The notes under the pieces: model-generated
What the model saw: only the letters and a program-made list of their open reading frames with translations
What the model was told of the DNA's origin: nothing
Database searches by the model: none
Shown: one piece after another, positions 12,282 to 23,482 of the stretch
How positions within the stretch are numbered: the stretch's first letter is position 1
How the letters are laid out: each line of letters begins with the position of its first letter
Program-made: the position numbers and the translations under genes
Assembly (NCBI GenBank): GCA_963971405.1
Contig: OZ020484.1
Span: forward strand, 9,114,001 to 9,178,000
Length of the DNA: 64,000 nucleotides
Direction: 5' to 3'
Origin: Psococerastis gibbosa
Taxonomy: Eukaryota; Arthropoda; Insecta; Psocodea; Psocidae

Positions 12282-12687
12282 TTGTGAGCGAGCACACATT
12301 TGACCGTTGAAACTTCTCCAAAGCTGCTCTCAACTCAATTACGCCGTTCCCTGTTTCTGCGATCCTTTAAGCCACACTCTAGCTTAAAGTTTGCATACGG
12401 TTTAACTATGACACGATAATGGAAACCAATTGAGCTCTAAGCTATCCAATGACAGTTAGTCATTCCTTTTCAACCCGTGTTTTGTGGCACCCCATTTATG
12501 TACAGTGGTGATTCCAACACCCGCGGCCACCACATTGACTACCTTCCACTTTGCTATGTTGTTGATTTTCAAAGAAAGTTATTATATGAGTTCTAAATGC
12601 TTGTACTCGTGCGAGTTGAAACAATTAAATTAATCGTGACTTCGTGGCATTTCATTTTAATAAACAAACAAAACTTAGCGTTTTATC

Positions 12688-12770
12688 AAAACAAAAAGAA
12701 CCGGTCCGAGTTTACTCAAACATGCTTTCCAATTTATAAATTAGTAAATAGAGATAATGAGCAAGCCACT
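12688..12770 (-). mobile_element. REP-A, right-terminal fragment
   Basis: AAAGAACCGGTCCGAGTTTA CTCAAACATGCTTTCCAATT TATAAATTAG on the plus strand is the inverse of the REP-A right end. Shorter remnants of the same terminus are at 22586-22622 (minus) and 1195-1245 (plus). Confidence 0.65.
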
Positions 12771-12820
12771 AAAAAATAATTATAAGAAGAAAAACAAAAT
12801 GTAGGTATAATACTAGTACA

Positions 12821-13020
12821 ATAAATAAATAAATAAATAAATAATGATTTTTTGTTCTATTACTAAACCAACCTAGTGGAGTTAGGGCTATAAAGCCCTC
12901 TCTTACACTCAACTAGGAAAGCCCGGGACCGCCTGTTTTACATGCCCTCCGAAGCAGAAATGCAGGAAATGTAAATAGTGTAGGACTCGAACCAACAACC
13001 TTTCGGGTGAAAGTCATGTC
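12821..13020 (-). mobile_element. tRNA-derived SINE (family SINE-1), minus strand
   Basis: On the minus strand a box B-like GGTTCGAGTCC lies within GTTGTTGGTTCGAGTCC, followed by TTTCTGC, GGAGGGCATGTAAAACAGGC, GGGCTTTATAGCCCTAACTC and an ATTT tail (12822-12844). The A-box end is lost or altered in this copy (ends at AAAGTCATGTC). The family has at least seven more copies here. Confidence 0.8.
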
Positions 13021-13494
13021 CCAACTACAATATGGCCTATCATCCAAGACGACACTATATACGGCCACGCATGGCTTCTGTATAGATTATGTAGGGTAAT
13101 GCAGCGACTGTAATGCTGGAGAGCAAACAACGCTATTAATTCTCTCCATTGCTTAGAAGACACTGACACTGAGAGACGGTTCAGAGTTACAAAATGCGAC
13201 GTAGAAGAAAAGCATTTGAGTTAGGTTGCCCAAGGGTCCCATAGAACAGGGAACCTAATTTTCCCTTAAAAGTGTATCTTCATCCTTGACGCAGCATCGC
13301 CCATTTACGTCTTATTTTTATAAAATTGCTCTTTGAGATGTTATTTCATCAACGGAAAGACGCCATGTATGTTGCAGTCACTTTGATGATGATGGTAGCT
13401 CTCAGCCTCTAGATATTTTCAAAATACTCCTGGTTAATTATGTCAGCCAGTAGAATAAGGGTAGTATAAATATATATAAAAATATGTGATATCC

Positions 13495-13940
13495 ATATTG
13501 GCGTGAAATGTACACCGATGGCAGTGTTACGCCTCTGGATAGCTTGACCAACTTCGGGCCTGGTGACGACCGCTGACAATGAGAACCTAGTTGGTAGGAT
13601 TGGTTGGCGGGAGACAGATGCGGAAGGACGAAACCTGGCTTGGAGGGACCAAGCCGGCCGCCATACCAAGTTGAATCCAGCGGACCAGAGCAGGTTCAAA
13701 GCTGCAGATAACTTGGTCGTGTGCACAGTGCCGGTAGGGAAACATGGTAGGACTTGTCCTGGTCACCTCCGAACTAATTGTGTGACTTCACTGTGTTTCC
13801 CAAGTGGTTCGGAATCCACTATAATCAGAAGGTCCACTGTCCCGTGGGCTGGCGTAGGATAGTCAAGTCGGGGTCGCTCTATGGGCCCAAAAATGAGGCC
13901 TAAGTCGTTATTAACCCGATGAGCACTACTGCTACTGGAG
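13495..13940 (+). mobile_element. REP-B, most complete copy (SINE-like, ~445 bp)
   Basis: Starts ATATTGGCGTGAAATGTACA CCGATGGCAG, then CCTCTGGATAGCTTGACCAA, GACGACCGCTGACAATGAGA ACCTAGTTGG, GTGTGCACAGTGCCGGTAGG, CCTGGTCACCTCCGAACTAA, GTGGTTCGGAATCCACTATA ATC and ends near CACTACTGCTACTGGAG. GC-richer than its surroundings. No protein is supported: the 99-120 residue frames across it are inverse shadows also present in other copies. Partial copies at 43920-44083 and 54012-54302 (both minus). Confidence 0.7.
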
Positions 13941-14233
13941 GGACCAAAGTAATCCCGAAGGCCGACCGTTTCAAATACATCTGCGTATAGTAAAAATACA
14001 TCAACCACGTCTTGTAAGTAAGGGAATGGTAAAGGGGGTAAGCAAGTTTCAGATTTAGGTGTTAAATGGTACCTCAGTTTCACACTGACCTCTGAGGAAT
14101 CATACGACACCTTAATGGGAAACAATTTTCATGGTGAATAATAAAACTGCCCGATGTTTTTGGACCGAGTTTATTCGACCTTGTTAAAAGTGTTACAAAT
14201 GCCATCCTGTCTTGGATGGGTAGTATGTGTATG

Positions 14234-14436
14234 AATAAATAAATAAGGACTTTTTGTTGTTTCTATTACTAAACCAACCTAGCGGAGTTAGGGCTATAAA
14301 GCCCTCTCTTACACTCAACTAGGAAGGCTCGGGGTCATGCCCTCCGAAACATTGCCAGAAAATGTAGACAGTGTGGGACTCGAACCAACAACCTTTCGAG
14401 TGAAAGTTAGAGTCCGTACCACTACGCTACATGTCT
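14234..14436 (-). mobile_element. SINE-1 copy with clear A and B boxes
   Basis: Minus strand starts GACATGTAGCGTAGTGGTAC (A-box-like TAGCGTAGTGG), then GTTGTTGGTTCGAGTCCCAC (B box), the family body with AAAGCCCTAACTCCGC-type sequence in inverse, and an ATTT tail. These boxes are the RNA polymerase III promoter inherited from a tRNA gene. Confidence 0.85.
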
Positions 14437-14890
14437 TGACCTATATGTATTCCTCAATGATAGCTCTACTATTGAAATTTGATTTTCACACAAATAAGAG
14501 GTTTCCTCTCCGTCTTAAGAGCATAATATAATTAAACATACACATAAATAAATAAGCTTGATTTTCCATTTTCAATCTGCTTCAAATTTTCTTCATCGCT
14601 TTCTTTCATATTTGCATGAGGCCATCCAGATTGCAAGTTGCACTGTTTAAGATAAATTGTTATGAATTGCATTAGATAGCCGAGCACAGAATAGATGGGT
14701 GATTTGGACGTTGATCTCAGTGACCCTGAATGCTAATGAATTTTGAATTTCTCCCCCATGCGGCAATTTGCTGCGCTCACCTTTCGCAGTTGTTTGCAAC
14801 GTACTGCAGCTCCATATTACATTCTATCGTAAATTTCAGATATTTTATAATACTGCTGGATGAGGGATGGAAAGCAACCGCAATCCAAAA

Positions 14891-15045
14891 AGGACTTCGA
14901 CGGCATAGTGGTAGCTTGTTCGCACTTGTGCGAGTCTCTACACATCTTGCGATCGATGACCTGTCGTAACTCAACACGGGTATTACCCACAAAGGCGACT
15001 GAAGAGGTTATTCGGATGCATTCATTGAATTGTTTGTATGCGAAT
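14891..15045 (+). mobile_element. SINE-2 copy
   Basis: GACTTCGACGGCATAGTGGT AGCTTGTTCG (A-box-like GGCATAGTGG), GAGTCTCTACACATCTTGCG, ACCTGTCGTAACTCAACACG, GGCGACTGAAGAGGTTATTC, ending with AATTGTTTGTATGCGAATAA and an A-rich region. Same body at 36733, 44100 (minus) and 49655. Probably a Pol III-type SINE; a good B box is not obvious. Confidence 0.75.
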
Positions 15046-15720
15046 AAGCTATTTAATAAAAAGAAAAAAAAAGTAAAAAAAAAACAGGAATATTTTATAA
15101 AATTACAATATGTAAACACAGTAGAACTCTAATTAATCCAAATCAAATGGGACCAGAAAATTGGAGTTATAGGTACCTAAAGAATGAAATATTTTGACGA
15201 AAATTAGTTTATTTTTCGTGCTGATTGCATTCGTCATTAGCTAAATGAGATGGCCTAGCAGTATTCAGTTAATTTATAAAATAGTACTCCATTGTACGTA
15301 AAAAATTTTGCCGACAAAACTGTCTTCACCTCTTCACCTGTTCCAGCCGCTTAATGTTTCAGACCTGAACTTAGGATTCTCAGTGATTCGGTAAACTGGA
15401 GTTCTACTGTAGTCTTGCAAGTTGTACCCAAGGAAAATTGGGTTGCCATACAATTTAATAAAATTTTGATCCTATTTATTTCCCATAGTGCAGAAGATGT
15501 TAATATGTATACTGATATGTACTGTATATACGTACATACATATGTGAGGAGCATTTATACAAAAGGTGATTTGTCACTTGAAATCGTAAATGCAGGAGAG
15601 AAACAAATCTAAATCCTTCTACATTATGGAATGTAATATTTTAATGAATATTCTTTGATAATATACAAATCACAATTGGCTTTTTATTACATTTTTTGTA
15701 GAAGCGACGATTCCAGTGAT

Positions 15721-16626
15721 CTTCTTGAGTTGCAATCTAAGGATTGGTTTGCAACGAATGTTTTATCTGTCTCCTCCACTCTTGTCTGTTTTGTGCGGTC
15801 CTGTTCAGTTGTTTGTAGGTGGCGCACCCTAGGTCTTTCATGACATCTTCTAGGTACTCCTTCCTCTGTCGTCCTCTTGAGTTGGTGCCTTCAACCATAC
15901 CCTCAATGTTCTTCAGGAGCCCTTCGTGTCTCAGAATATGCCCCATCCATTTGCCTCTTCTTGTTGAAATGGTGGCCATAATAGCTCTTTTTTCGTTTAT
16001 TCTATGGAGCACTTCTTCGTTGGTTATGTGGTCTCTCCATGGGATTTTCATGATTCTTCTGTAGCACCACATTTCAAAGGCTTCCAGCTTTTTTTTGTCA
16101 TGTTCGTAAATGCACCATGTGTCACTTCCGTACAAGAGCACACTCCTCACTAGAGTTTTGAGAAGTCTTTTCCTTATTTCCAAGTCGATGTTGTTATTAT
16201 TTTTATTTTATTATTTTTATTATTATCTTTGACTTTATTTTAAAAGCTAGTCTGGCTAAGTGTATTCGACTGGATATTTCCTGGGATGACTTTCCTTCTT
16301 GTGTTATTTTGCTGCCTAGGTATAGAAAGCATTTTACGCTATTTATTGCAGTACCATCGATAGTTACGTTTGCTTGAGCCCCCGCCTTGGTGATTACCAT
16401 AATTTTGGTTTTGCTCACGTTTAGCTTCATGTTATAGGTACTTAGTACAGCCTTCATTGTATTCAGTGCTTCGGTGCTTTCTTCTTCACTATCAGCAGTT
16501 AATGCTATATCTTCAGCAAAACGGATCATATCAATTTTTTCTCCTTGTATCCTTATACCTTTGATATCTTGGAGTGCCTCTCTCATTTCTTCTAGAGCAA
16601 ACTGTATATAGCAGTTGAACAGTATT
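15721..16626 (-). pseudogene. 5'-truncated, decayed LINE (family LINE-1w)
   Basis: Two minus-strand frames make up one element. 16203-16586 starts near the catalytic site and reads IDMIRFAEDIALTADSEEE: the second residue of the FADD motif is Glu, which should abolish activity. 15737-16183 carries LVRSVLLYGSDTWCIYEHD and KKLEAFEMWCYRRIMKIPW and ends at the family's 3' motif (TTAGATTGCAACTCAAGAAG on the minus strand). Between them, 16190-16235, TTATTTT-type simple sequence has expanded and broken the frame. CAGTGAT at 15714-15720 and 16627-16633 is a likely 7 bp target-site duplication. Confidence 0.85.
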
Positions 16627-17420
16627 CAGTGATAAAACCAACAAACATTTTTTTTTTGTGACAAATCGCCTTTAGCATTCTTGCTTCTCATAAGCAAAAA
16701 CGTTTTCATTTTGGTTGCATGTGATAATAATATTATCGTTAAATATGAAGAGAATCATGTCCTCACAAAATTTGAAAAGCTTGTCTGCACCCACGCTAAA
16801 TATCAAAAGAACGAAGTTGGTTAATTACTGTGTTTCAGATAAAGGTATATTCAACAATAAAAGCAAAACATTAATCAATACACCAATGTCTCACTGGCTT
16901 TGACGTTTGAAGTTTTTAATTATTGAAGCATGTTCTTCGCGAAAAGTAAATTAAAATTTGCAAAGATCACAAATTGGCATTTTCCTCGTAGGTAAGCATT
17001 CCTTTAGAGCTTATATCTCTGCTAACTAACTAAACTATGTTCCCAAATAAAGACATTACTCATTAATTGTAAGTTGAGTTATCTAAACGTTTTGAACATT
17101 TACGTAAAATTTTGAGAAGAGCAGCTCATTAATTTTGCTTCATTGGAATTCATCTTCTCCATTCATCTTTGGTAGTTATTCATCGCTTGGTGCGTTCAAA
17201 CGCTGCGGTGAGGCTGCGGCAACTCTCCCGAGCAGCGAAACCCATCTGCCATACTCCTACAGTGAAAATCTTATGAAACTGTTTGGTGAACTGGTTCCCA
17301 TGTAGAGTTCATAAATTTCTAATTTAGTTTCAACTATTGTTGGCTAGAATAGTAAAAAATAAATTAAATTTTTAAATTGTACATTGTACTAGTACATTTA
17401 ATTCCCAACGAACAACAAGA

Positions 17421-17444
17421 ATGAAGAACCAGTAGAATCCGGGC
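17421..17444. repeat. REP-D single-arm remnant
   Basis: AATGAAGAACCAGTAGAATC then CGGGC, the first 24 bases of the REP-D arm, cut off exactly at the TTA that flanks the Harbinger-like MITE 17448-17827. The rest of the hairpin does not resume on the other side. Confidence 0.6.
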
Positions 17445-17447
17445 TTA

Positions 17448-17827
17448 GGCGCCCATTCCATCGACCGGCTAGGGCTATTTACAAAAACGGTGACGTGGTA
17501 GCAGACATTCAAGACTTAGGTGGCGTTTCCACCGACCTCGCATTGCAGAATGCAAATGACATTGACCGAAATTAGAATTTTTCTTTTTATAAAAATCTAT
17601 TAAAATGTTTGTACTTAACATATCCCATGACGCCATTTTTTAATTTTAGTTTGTTTGTGATTTTACTTTATGATCATTGATCAATTTTAACTATGGCATA
17701 GAGGAAAATAAACATTTCCGTAAATTCTGCAATGCGAGGTCGGTGGAAACCCCGCCTAAGTCTTGAATGTCTGCTACCACGTCACCATTTTTGTAAATAG
17801 CCGTAGCCGGTAGGTGGAATGGGCGCC
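17448..17827. mobile_element. Harbinger-like MITE, 380 bp
   Basis: Terminal inverted repeats over 100 bp long, from GGCGCCCATTCCATCGACCG on the left to its inverted copy ending GGGCGCC. Arms include GTAGCAGACATTCAAGACTT and ACCTCGCATTGCAGAAT. TTA on both sides (17445-17447 and 17828-17830). Full sister copy at 9950-10336. It landed in or beside a fragment of the hairpin family REP-D (17421-17444). No coding capacity. Confidence 0.85.
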
Positions 17828-17862
17828 TTAACAACAATAATGTTTTTGCATTCTGGTCCTGT

Positions 17863-18207
17863 CAGCGGCGTAGCCAGAATTTTTTTTTTTTTGGGTTAGT
17901 CCAGTTTTCACACAACATCAATACATGAAGTTTGCCCACTTACGATAGGTTTTTGAAGGGGGCGGTGTTTCATTTGGCGCTCTCCTCCCCCCCCCCCCCA
18001 ATTTTCGTAAAATAGTAGAAAAAGAGGAAAGCCGTTCTCATGGACGTACGCATCTTCTAATTAGGGGCATGATCTACTCTTTTTATGTATTAGTATCCTA
18101 ATAACGGTTGAGTTTTACAGCCGAAGAATAGTAGGTCTACTGCATGAAAAAGGCGCCCGGTTGGAGACCCTGCTGACACCCCCCCCCCCCCCTTGGCTAC
18201 GCCTCTG
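17863..18207. mobile_element. hAT-like MITE, 345 bp (family MITE-4)
   Basis: Starts CAGCGGCGTAGCCAGAATTT and ends inverted CAGAGGCGTAGCCAAGG. Flanked by GGTCCTGT (17855-17862) and GTTCCTGT (18208-18215), an 8 bp duplication with one mismatch. Shares CGATAGGTTTTTGAAGGGGG and CATTTGGCG with 46479-46799. Long C-runs inside. Confidence 0.85.
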
Positions 18208-18296
18208 GTTCCTGTTCTGTGGCTTTACTTTATTTAGAGCCTATAAGATATATGTAGAGATGTATAAGATATCGAGATATATAGAGGGGTATGTAC

Positions 18297-18432
18297 AAGG
18301 CCGTGCCCAGGTTTTGATTTTGGGGGGGGGGGCAAAAAAAATTTTAACGTAATTTATTAATGAATTAATGGATAAATCTTCAAACCATACAGGTTTACAT
18401 ACAAAAATTTATTTCGGGGGGGGGGGGGTCCG
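18297..18432. repeat. Remnant of the element at 34130-34243, left end kept
   Basis: AAGGCCGTGCCCAGGTTTTG, a G-run, AATGGATAAATCTTCAAACC ATACAGG and a second G-run. Starts 90 bp after the MITE 17863-18207. Confidence 0.55.
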
Positions 18433-19267
18433 GATAATTCCGCCTAGAAATAACGAAATTGAAAATTTCGACCATCAATACAATACATATACAATATTTT
18501 GTCTCATTTTGCAGCGTTAATTAAAAAAAGAAAAAGAAGGTGAGCCATCATGATGTCGCCATATCAGCAATCAGTGCTTAGACAGGAAGCTTTAAAGGCT
18601 AATTACCCCGCTGAATCACTTTCCATATACTTACTTATAAAAATAGGAAAGTAGAAAAAACATCAACGGCAAGCCCTCCCCCGCTTTGAAACTTGTCTAG
18701 ACAGTATTGTCCACCTTTAAAAGCTCCAACAAGCTAATGTAAATAAGAAAGTGACAGACTATTATTATAAAACGGAGAAAGGGTGCAAGTGGGGCGTGTG
18801 AGGTTTAAAGTGAAAAGCACACCCTTTTGAACATGTTATAAAGTCGGCTGACAGTCGCAAAGGTGGTAAACGGAGCGTACTTGGCACCCGTCGAGTATGT
18901 TACCCCGCCGTGAAAAAGCGGGCGTGATGAAAATTTCAGGTAACATAACAGGTATGGGGGTGCTGTTGTGATGGACGGGGCACAGCCTGCTTGAATAGCG
19001 AAACGACAGTTGCCTGTGCGCGTCTAGTCGTGTTTACTTCCATTACACGCTTCCAGACCCGTTTTTCAACTTGACACGCCACGCACCACAATTTACACAA
19101 ATTTCATATTCTTCCTTTATGCTGTTGGAAAACTCCATTTCATTTCTTTTGTCCGCATTTATATTACTTTGTGGTGTACCTACATATTTTTATTTTATTT
19201 TTGTGAGGAATGTTTTGTATTTTATTCATTAGATGTGATATTTTTGCATATGGCTGCTGCTGCTGGC
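18433..19267. other. Unassigned DNA
   Basis: No frames or repeats recognised. A GC-richer stretch at 18840-19080 has no long open frame. Confidence 0.5.
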
Positions 19268-19659
19268 AAAGAGGACATGCTACGTAGAAAATCAGCACCC
19301 CAAAAGTTGTTGTTTTTATTGACTTTTTATTTTTTAATTAATTAACGAAGCCGGTTATAAAAGAATTAGATCATATAAGTTGAAGAAGACTATGCCATGC
19401 ATCATATTATAGGAAATATTCAATTTTCGGTACCTTTTAGTTCTTTCATAAGAACCAGAGGCCACTAAATTTTTGCGTAATCTGTGATTTTTAGAAAAAC
19501 TATAAAAGTAAAAATATCTGATCATATGATGCATGAATTAGTCTTCTACAACTTACATGAGCCATGTTTTTAATAACTTGCTGAGTTAATGACATAAAAA
19601 TTGAAAAGTATTTAATTTTGTGGTGCCAATTTTCTACGTAGGCCTAGCATTCCTCTTAA
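19268..19659. mobile_element. MITE-5 copy, 392 bp
   Basis: Left AAGAGGACATGCTACGTAGA AAATCAGCACC, right inverted AAGAGGAATGCTAGGCCTAC GTAG with GGTGCCAATTTTC. Inner inverted TAGTCTTC / GAAGAAGACTA. TTAA is kept only on the right (left reads CAAA). Related to 35759-36055 and the half copy at 27355-27545. Confidence 0.7.
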
Positions 19660-19885
19660 GACCCCTAACTTCTCATATCTCCGTCGATCTTGCTTTTAAA
19701 ACTTTCGGTCTTCCTGATAGTCATTATTAATCTTTTGACTAGGAGGTTTTCGTCTCTACGTAGTACATGTCCCCGCCAGTTCAGCCTCTTTTCTCTTAGT
19801 TTCTCTTGTACGTCACGGGTTCTCATCTCTTGTCTTATTTCTTGGTTTCTACGCTGGTCTCTCAGTTTTACACCACAAGATCTTC
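19660..19885 (-). pseudogene. LINE fragment, downstream part (family LINE-3w), split by a MITE
   Basis: Minus strand reads RRSCGVKLRDQRRNQEIRQE, VQEKLREKRLNWRGHVLRRD: the C-terminal region of a LINE reverse transcriptase (general pattern ICGVTLRDQ.RN..IR). Its upstream continuation lies at 20054-20175, beyond the TTA-flanked MITE 19889-20050. Different family from the LINE at 60 kb. Confidence 0.8.
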
Positions 19886-19888
19886 TTA

Positions 19889-20050
19889 GGCGCCCATTCC
19901 ACATACGTCAATCGTCAATGAAAAATTGAAAAATGACGTTTTAGCAGACATTAAAGACATACTAAAAATTCTGCTACCACGTCAATTTACGTCATTTTGA
20001 CGTCATTTTTCAATTTTTCATTGACGATTGACGTATATGCAATGGGCGCC
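19889..20050. mobile_element. Harbinger-like MITE, 162 bp, inside a LINE
   Basis: Ends GGCGCCCATTCCA and, inverted, GGCGCCCATTGCA; long inner inverted arms (TCAATCGTCAATGAAAAATT). Flanked by TTA at 19886-19888 and 20051-20053. A 3 bp TTA duplication is the usual footprint of PIF/Harbinger transposition. The terminal ~13 bases are shared with 9950-10336 and 17448-17827, but the interior is different, so it is another subfamily using the same ends. Confidence 0.85.
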
Positions 20051-20053
20051 TTA

Positions 20054-20175
20054 GCATTCGCATTTTTGCTGCGTGAATCATATTTTCTGCACACTTTCGG
20101 AAGGCCCAGCACTCAGACGCATACAACATGTACAACGGGCGCACAACTTGCTTATAAAATCGTTGTACAACCCTT
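20054..20175 (-). pseudogene. LINE fragment, upstream part (family LINE-3w), split by a MITE
   Basis: Minus strand reads YKQVVRPLYMLYASECWAF and AENMIHAAKMRML, the segment just upstream of the ICGVTLRDQ-like motif in the same LINE family. The reading frame runs from ...KMRML here to RRSCG... at 19885 if the MITE and one TTA copy are removed, so the two pieces were contiguous. Confidence 0.8.
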
Positions 20176-21244
20176 GATGAATAAGAGCAACAGGGCCACG
20201 AAAGGAGAAAAGCGGCGTGAGAGACTGAAAGGGTTTGCGATAGGGGTAGTTTTCCACGGCGGAAGAACAATTCATCTCCCATGCAAATCTGAGGGAACTC
20301 ATATTTTTTGGAGAGTTGTTTACTAAATGCTTGTCCTGGGGAGATTGCCTTTTCAAATACAAGATGAGATAAACATATTTAAACTTGAATATTAGGCAAG
20401 ATGAATGGCCATACAGCCGAATATTTCAAAGTCAGATTTATTATGATGAATCACAGGTTAGTTTCTTCGCCCTTTGTTCCTATTCTCTTTCCCTACCTCG
20501 CTCTCTCTCGCTCACACAGATTTTCTTCCTACCTATCCTCATTTACTCTCTGCAGAACCAGGAGCCCACTCTTGTGCTCTGAAATATTGATAGTGCTCTC
20601 ATTTAAACCTTCTTCATCGGGGCTTTGCATCATCCCCTTTTTGGCAAGCTCCCGCTCTTTGAAGAATAATGAGGCTCATATTCTCGGGTAAGGTGTTTTG
20701 GATCGGTTCCAACGTAACTTACTGTATCATCTAAAAACTAAATTATCTCAATTGAATTTTACATCTACAAAATTGTCTTCAACGGAAACTTTGTTATAGT
20801 TAATTTATTTTCATATTTCACTTTGTGCAAAAGTTCGAAATAACCGTACATTTTCATGTTACGTTTATAATAGTTCATTATTATCCAGAATTTTCAGTCT
20901 GATATTATGAGCATCACGTTGCTGATTTGATGTACAAAATTTAGTGGCAGTTGTAAAGGTTCCTTAGGGGTTTCAACTTAAAGCTAACGCAGACCTTTTG
21001 CGACGTCAAAGCTTGCGACTTAATGTCAATGCGAGGGTGGCCTTTGACGGAACATTTTGCCTTATTTGTCTCAAAATTATTTCATTTCCTATTACAGTAT
21101 ATCGTACTAGAAAGGAACATTCCTCTACTGATATTTGGTCATATAAGCTTAACACCTAATAATAACCTATTGCAACATACGGCTCGGAAACCTGGAATCT
21201 TACTGTTACTGACGCAAACAAACTACGAGTATTGGAGAGAAAGA

Positions 21245-21347
21245 TCTCTTACACTTAACTAGGACGACCTAGGGCCGCCTGCTTTACATGCCTTCCGAAG
21301 TATGACCAGAAAATGTAGCAAGTGTGGGACTCGAGTCCGTACCAATA
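21245..21347 (-). mobile_element. SINE-1 copy, internally deleted
   Basis: CTCTTACACTTAACTAGGAC, CTGCTTTACATGCCTTCCGA and GTGTGGGACTCGAGTCCGTA CC: about 28 bases between the B box and the A-box side are missing compared with 14234-14436, and the tail end is absent. Confidence 0.75.
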
Positions 21348-21829
21348 CAAAAAGCCATATGCATCTCAAATAATTAATGGTACCATGAAAAATTGCACCT
21401 TGATGCGGATTGGAAAATTGTTGGTGTTAGTGCCTCCATTCTTAGCATAGCAGAAAATTCCGAGGAGAAGTTATATTGAAAAAATGCTTGCATTTACTTC
21501 TATGGGCTTAAAATTCCGAAAGAAATATTTTTCAGTAAAGTTGGTCAGGGGAAGAAATTTGAAAGGAGTGCGACGGCGGAAGGAAGTGTCTGGAGGAAAT
21601 GCATTGCTGCAGACTTTTCAATGGAAATCTCCAGCTGTGCCGACAGCAACAGGACTTGCTCCAGTATCTTTAGACCCTGCTGAGATGTGCCTGATTCTTT
21701 ATCTTTCTCCTGCTTAATACTTACATTGGTACCGAGAGGGCAAAGCTTGTCGATACCAAACTTCAAAAGCCCAGATTACAATAAGGGAGGTGTCAAATAA
21801 ACAGAAGCCATAAAATGTCTATGAAGGAT

Positions 21830-22329
21830 TATGGTGACCATCTATACTGTTTTTGGCAGAACAGTACTGTTTTTCGGTGTCTCTATACAGATACTGTTTT
21901 GATTTGCCAAAAACACCAAAATGTACTGATTTTCGGTGGAGGACCGTACTTCCATTCCCAATATTAATCAGTACATACATTTTCAGATGAACAATGTAAA
22001 ATTTTTTAATTTGGCGCCCATTCTTGCCCGATGGTGTAATTAAAAGTTACCTATACAATTGTCATAATGATTAGTTGCCATGTTTAACATTAGGGAAAAT
22101 TTTTTTTTCACTCAACAGATTAATTTTGTGATTTTGGCAACCTTCATTGGCTTAATAAATTTTACTGATGTATGATTAAGTAGTATCTTTTATTTATGAT
22201 TAGGGAAACATTAATTCAAAAATAATTTTACAATGGACAGAATGAGTATTTGAAAAGCAAGTTTACACTATATAGAATGGACTTTTGTATGATGTACTGT
22301 TTTTCAATTTCAAAATTATGGTCACCCTA
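21830..22329. mobile_element. hAT-like element with TA(G/T)GGTGACCAT ends, 500 bp
   Basis: Left end TATGGTGACCATCTATACTG, right end inverted TAGGGTGACCATAATTTTGA. Flanked by TGAAGGAT (21822-21829) and TGAAAGAT (22330-22337), an 8 bp duplication with one mismatch. TAGGGTGACCA is a terminus known from several animal hAT families. Interior has repeated ACTGTTTTTCGG-type segments near the left end. No transposase seen. Confidence 0.75.
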
Positions 22330-22337
22330 TGAAAGAT

Positions 22338-23482
22338 GAAGGCAAAGATTATGTCAAACATACTGCGAAAAATTGTACCAGCACACCAACAAATATTGTA
22401 ATATCATAGAAATAAACTACCGTACATAGTCCGGTCAAGATAGACACATCCTATAGGTACTTCCGTACATTCGCACACGGCTGAAAATTTGTGTGATGCC
22501 ATTATAAACAAACTGTCGAAAGTCCTTAAATATCACATGGGTTAGTTTAGATATATTCAAGGTCATATGAAGGTTCCTAAGATAAATGAACGGTCCGAGT
22601 TCACTCAAACATGCTCTTAAGTTTTTGTTATGTTATGTGCTTGGTATGTTTTTGAAAATAAGTGAATTGTAATTTGTAATTGTACCGTAATTGTCCCTCA
22701 AGATTTATTTTCAAGTTTTACAATTTTCCCCTTACCGTATCCTAAAAGCATTGACCGATGGAATAATGACATAGTCTAGAATGGACAGTATATGTAATAA
22801 ATTGCAACAATCAATAATACTAGTAGTAATGGCATCGTATTCAACGCAAAAGGGCACATTCATCCATAATTTCTTCCAAAAATTATTTTCACTTCAAAAT
22901 CCAACCTTCTTGCTTGGGAAAGCAACCGGATTGGTTTCGTTTGCATTTTTTTAGATTTAGAAATTAGAAAGTTACATGTTAGTTCGGCGTTAGAAAGCAT
23001 CGATTAAACGGTTACACAGACAAAAAAAATTTTTAGTCATTTTTATATTTGCCTTCGGAACTACTATCAGCAAAGTAGGGAATGTCATAATCTAAAATTT
23101 ACAAGTGTACTCAACGACTAGTTTTTTTTTTTAAATGTAAAACTTAACCCTTGACAGAAATATACGAAAAAGCCCATTTCCGCGACACGTTATCTTGAAT
23201 ATAAAAAAATTTGTTCACATCTTTGGGGATTTTGGATGGTTTGTTTATAATGGCAACGCCAGCATTTATATCAATTTCAACTGTACACGAATTTATTAAA
23301 GCCTACTCCGACCCCTTTATCTCCATGCCCCTACTACTCGCCTTCTTCTTGACTGGTCTAACAATCATAAAAAAATTAAACTATCGTTTAAATAAAAATT
23401 TCGAAACCGTATTTGCATTTTTCTGTTAAATTTTATAATGTTTGCATCACACCGACTTATCGTATATTTTTTTTTTTTTCAG
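22338..23482. other. Presumed intron upstream of the Sidestep-like exon
   Basis: AT-rich; holds only a short REP-A terminus (22586-22622). The 72-residue frame at 23211-23429 is hydrophobic but has no start context or homology I recognise, and it ends before the exon. Confidence 0.55.

Noticed and set aside
13563..14125. Overlapping 99- and 120-residue frames on both strands
   Set aside because: They are the two strands of REP-B; the same frames recur at 54 kb as repeat sequence and carry no known domain.
14234..14436. tRNA-like A and B boxes, considered as a functional tRNA gene
   Set aside because: The downstream body, ATTT tail and multiple copies show a SINE; no cloverleaf with acceptor stem is formed.
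23211..23429. Hydrophobic 72-residue frame just upstream of the Sidestep-like exon, considered as a signal peptide exon or mitochondrial insertion
   Set aside because: No donor site in frame that suits phase 1 was convincing, and it does not match a mitochondrial protein I recognise.
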